Shown here piece by piece: positions 24,365-25,260 of a stretch of 25,260 nt of DNA (position 1 is its first letter; the number at the start of each line of letters is the position of its first letter). A program made the translations under genes and the position numbers. The notes under the pieces were generated by a model that worked only from the letters and a program-made list of their open reading frames with translations, did no database searches and was not told where the DNA came from. This DNA is from Bacillota bacterium (lineage in GTDB: Bacteria; Bacillota; Bacilli; Lactobacillales; Streptococcaceae), in contig JAJXWC010000010.1 of the NCBI GenBank assembly GCA_021781855.1, positions 1 to 25,260 on the forward strand, in the 5' to 3' direction.

Positions 24365-24400
24365 AAAATCAGCTTATAAATAAGGTAAGCTGATTTTTTT
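24365..24400 (+). terminator. Intrinsic terminator of guaB
   Basis: AAAATCAGCTTA (24365-24376) pairs perfectly over 12 bases with TAAGCTGATTTT (24386-24397), with a nine-base loop and a T-run through 24400. It ends just before the -35 element of the lipoprotein gene. Confidence 0.9.
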
Positions 24401-24405
24401 GTATC

Positions 24406-24434
24406 TTGTAAAAATGTTACGATAGTGATATAAT
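24406..24434 (+). promoter_or_regulatory. Promoter of the lipoprotein gene
   Basis: TTGTAA at 24406-24411 and a perfect TATAAT at 24429-24434 have a 17-base spacer. The -10 covers the in-frame ATG at 24433, so that ATG cannot be the translation start and 24469 is preferred. Confidence 0.7.
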
Positions 24435-24468
24435 GTGCTCAAATATGAAATTTTTAGGAGCATCAAAA

Positions 24469-25065
24469 ATGAAAAAGGCGATTTTAGCACTTTCGGGTAT
24501 TGTGGCCTTGTTTTTGCTTGCGGCTTGTGGAGATTCGGCTGCTGTAAAAAATCAGTTTTCCTCATCTTCATCAAATGATAAAACAGGATTATCCATTAGT
24601 ACAAGCGTGGAAACTGGAAAAGATTATTTGGAATCGCACACGGGAACACGGCAAAATAATTCGGGTTACAACAATGAATTTTACACAGATTTCATTGCGC
24701 CTTATTGGCAACTTCCTAAAGGCGAACCAACGGACAATGTTATTGGTTTTACCAAAGATAGTATTTATGCAACGGAATTACTGATGTTTTTGACGAATAA
24801 TTCTAGCATGAAAGTCAACGGTAAAGCCGTCTCGATGAATGTTCCTAAGACAACAGAAAAAGCGATGGATACAGCTCTTAAGCAGTTGGGGGCAAACACT
24901 AAATATTTGGAAACTGGACAAATTTCTAACAATTACCTAGCGGTAGCTTTTTTTGCAACGAAGCCTGCTAAAAAGCCGACCGAAATACTTGTTTTTCAAG
25001 ATACGGATTTTGGTGGAACAGACCTTTCTAGGCTTGATTTTGTTAAGTCTGTTGTTGTGAACTGA
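24469..25065 (+). CDS. Small lipoprotein of unknown function (possibly DUF4947 family)
   Basis: This 198-residue exported lipoprotein has a basic MKK start, a hydrophobic core and the lipobox LLAAC with the lipid-modified Cys at residue 20. A Ser/Asn/Asp-rich linker follows (about residues 25-45). The mature domain is mixed alpha/beta with FYTDFIAPYWQLPKGE, a KQLGANTKYLETGQ segment and a predicted strand ending in VVVN. TTAGGAG lies upstream of the ATG at 24469. The protein resembles small uncharacterised lipoproteins shared by streptococci and lactococci; the DUF4947 assignment is from memory and weak. It has its own promoter and a modest hairpin downstream. Function not recognised. Confidence 0.8.
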   Translation: MKKAILALSGIVALFLLAACGDSAAVKNQFSSSSSNDKTGLSISTSVETGKDYLESHTGTRQNNSGYNNEFYTDFIAPYWQLPKGEPTDNVIGFTKDSIYATELLMFLTNNSSMKVNGKAVSMNVPKTTEKAMDTALKQLGANTKYLETGQISNNYLAVAFFATKPAKKPTEILVFQDTDFGGTDLSRLDFVKSVVVN

Positions 25066-25138
25066 TGGATTTTTATCGGGTAGAGTAAAATTTCGAGATG
25101 AATCACCTTTGCAAAGAAGATTGGGGTGCGAACAGGGG

Positions 25139-25163
25139 ACTGACGGTTTTGTCAGTGCTTTTT
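25139..25163 (+). terminator. Weak candidate terminator after the lipoprotein gene
   Basis: ACTGAC (25139-25144) pairs with GTCAGT (25151-25156) around a six-base loop, followed by GCTTTTTG. The stem is short and the T-run starts two bases late, so efficiency is doubtful. Bases 25066-25138 before it hold nothing I recognise. Confidence 0.4.
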
Positions 25164-25199
25164 GCGTAAAAAAATTCTCCCGAAAAAGCCGATGAAATA

Positions 25200-25208
25200 T
25201 GATATAAT
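25200..25208 (+). promoter_or_regulatory. Extended -10 promoter at the right-edge gene
   Basis: TG at 25200-25201, one base, then a perfect TATAAT at 25203-25208 make an extended -10. No good -35 is seen at the proper distance. The expected transcription start falls at or next to the ATG at 25214. Confidence 0.45.
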
Positions 25209-25213
25209 GAGAT

Positions 25214-25260
25214 ATGATTGAAAATGAAAAAGATGAGCTTATCCGATGCATCGGCTGTGG
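25214..25260 (+). CDS. yqeH: N-terminus of a CxxC zinc-finger protein, probably the GTPase YqeH (cut by window end)
   Basis: Only 15 complete codons are visible: MIENEKDELIRCIGC, then a partial codon starting GG, which fixes the next residue as Gly. A short acidic lead followed by CIGCG is the usual beginning of YqeH, a circularly permuted GTPase needed for 30S ribosome assembly whose N-terminus carries a CxGC...CxRC zinc finger. The frame has a stop (TGA at 25208) just two codons before the ATG, so no longer start is possible. No ribosome site precedes the ATG and the -10 box is six bases away, suggesting a leaderless transcript. Other CxxC proteins remain possible because so little is seen. 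Confidence 0.55.
   Translation, partial: MIENEKDELIRCIGC

Overview
The window looks like a chromosomal segment from a low-GC Gram-positive bacterium of the Streptococcaceae, most likely a Lactococcus. This rests on the rhamnan-synthesis gene rgpF at the left edge followed by a paired GT2/DUF2304 module, as in lactococcal rgp-wps cell-wall polysaccharide clusters, and on a streptococcal/lactococcal-type guaB. The species cannot be fixed from the sequence alone.

Layout. (1) Bases 1-1053 hold the C-terminal part of RgpF, open at the left edge. A 297-base gap with a possible internal promoter and a possible gene remnant follows. (2) Bases 1351-17943 (+) are a side-chain polysaccharide cassette. 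It contains a GT2/DUF2304 priming pair, UDP-glucose 6-dehydrogenase, an NAD sugar epimerase, a GT4, a LicD-family phosphotransferase, a GT2, an IspD/TarI-type cytidylyltransferase, an extended SDR, a second GT2, a second GT4, a polysaccharide pyruvyltransferase, a Wzx-type flippase, a third GT4, UDP-GlcNAc 2-epimerase and a DUF2142 multispanning protein. Many of these genes overlap by a few bases and are probably translationally coupled. (3) Bases 18053-19888 (+) encode a pilin-like surface protein with its own promoter. It has a SpaA/CnaB-type E-box but no recognisable LPXTG motif. (4) Bases 19980-22659 (-) hold two paralogous secreted GH25 muramidases, each ending in three DUF5648-type repeats and each with its own promoter and terminator. 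(5) Bases 22851-24332 (+) are guaB, with a clear promoter, a 5' leader hairpin and a terminator. (6) Bases 24469-25065 (+) encode a small lipoprotein. (7) At 25214 a gene runs off the right edge; its CxxC start resembles the GTPase YqeH.

How the genes work together (inference). RgpF belongs to the rhamnan backbone. The downstream cassette would build a separate lipid-linked oligosaccharide in the cytoplasm. Its predicted ingredients are UDP-GlcA (perhaps UDP-GalA), UDP-ManNAc and a CDP-activated polyol transferred as polyol phosphate by LicD, with a pyruvate ketal added. The flippase would export it, and the DUF2142 protein, a GT-C-like candidate, would attach it to the rhamnan outside the membrane. 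No Wzy-type polymerase is evident. This fits the lactococcal scheme in which side-chain units are grafted onto rhamnan. The result would be a strongly anionic, pyruvylated, phosphate-containing wall polysaccharide, and the neighbouring GH25 enzymes act on the same cell wall.

I found no CRISPR array, tRNA, rRNA, insertion sequence or prophage. The most unusual parts are the combined chemistry of the side-chain cassette, the orphan pilin-like protein, the duplicated GH25/DUF5648 genes, and a possibly leaderless gene at the right edge.
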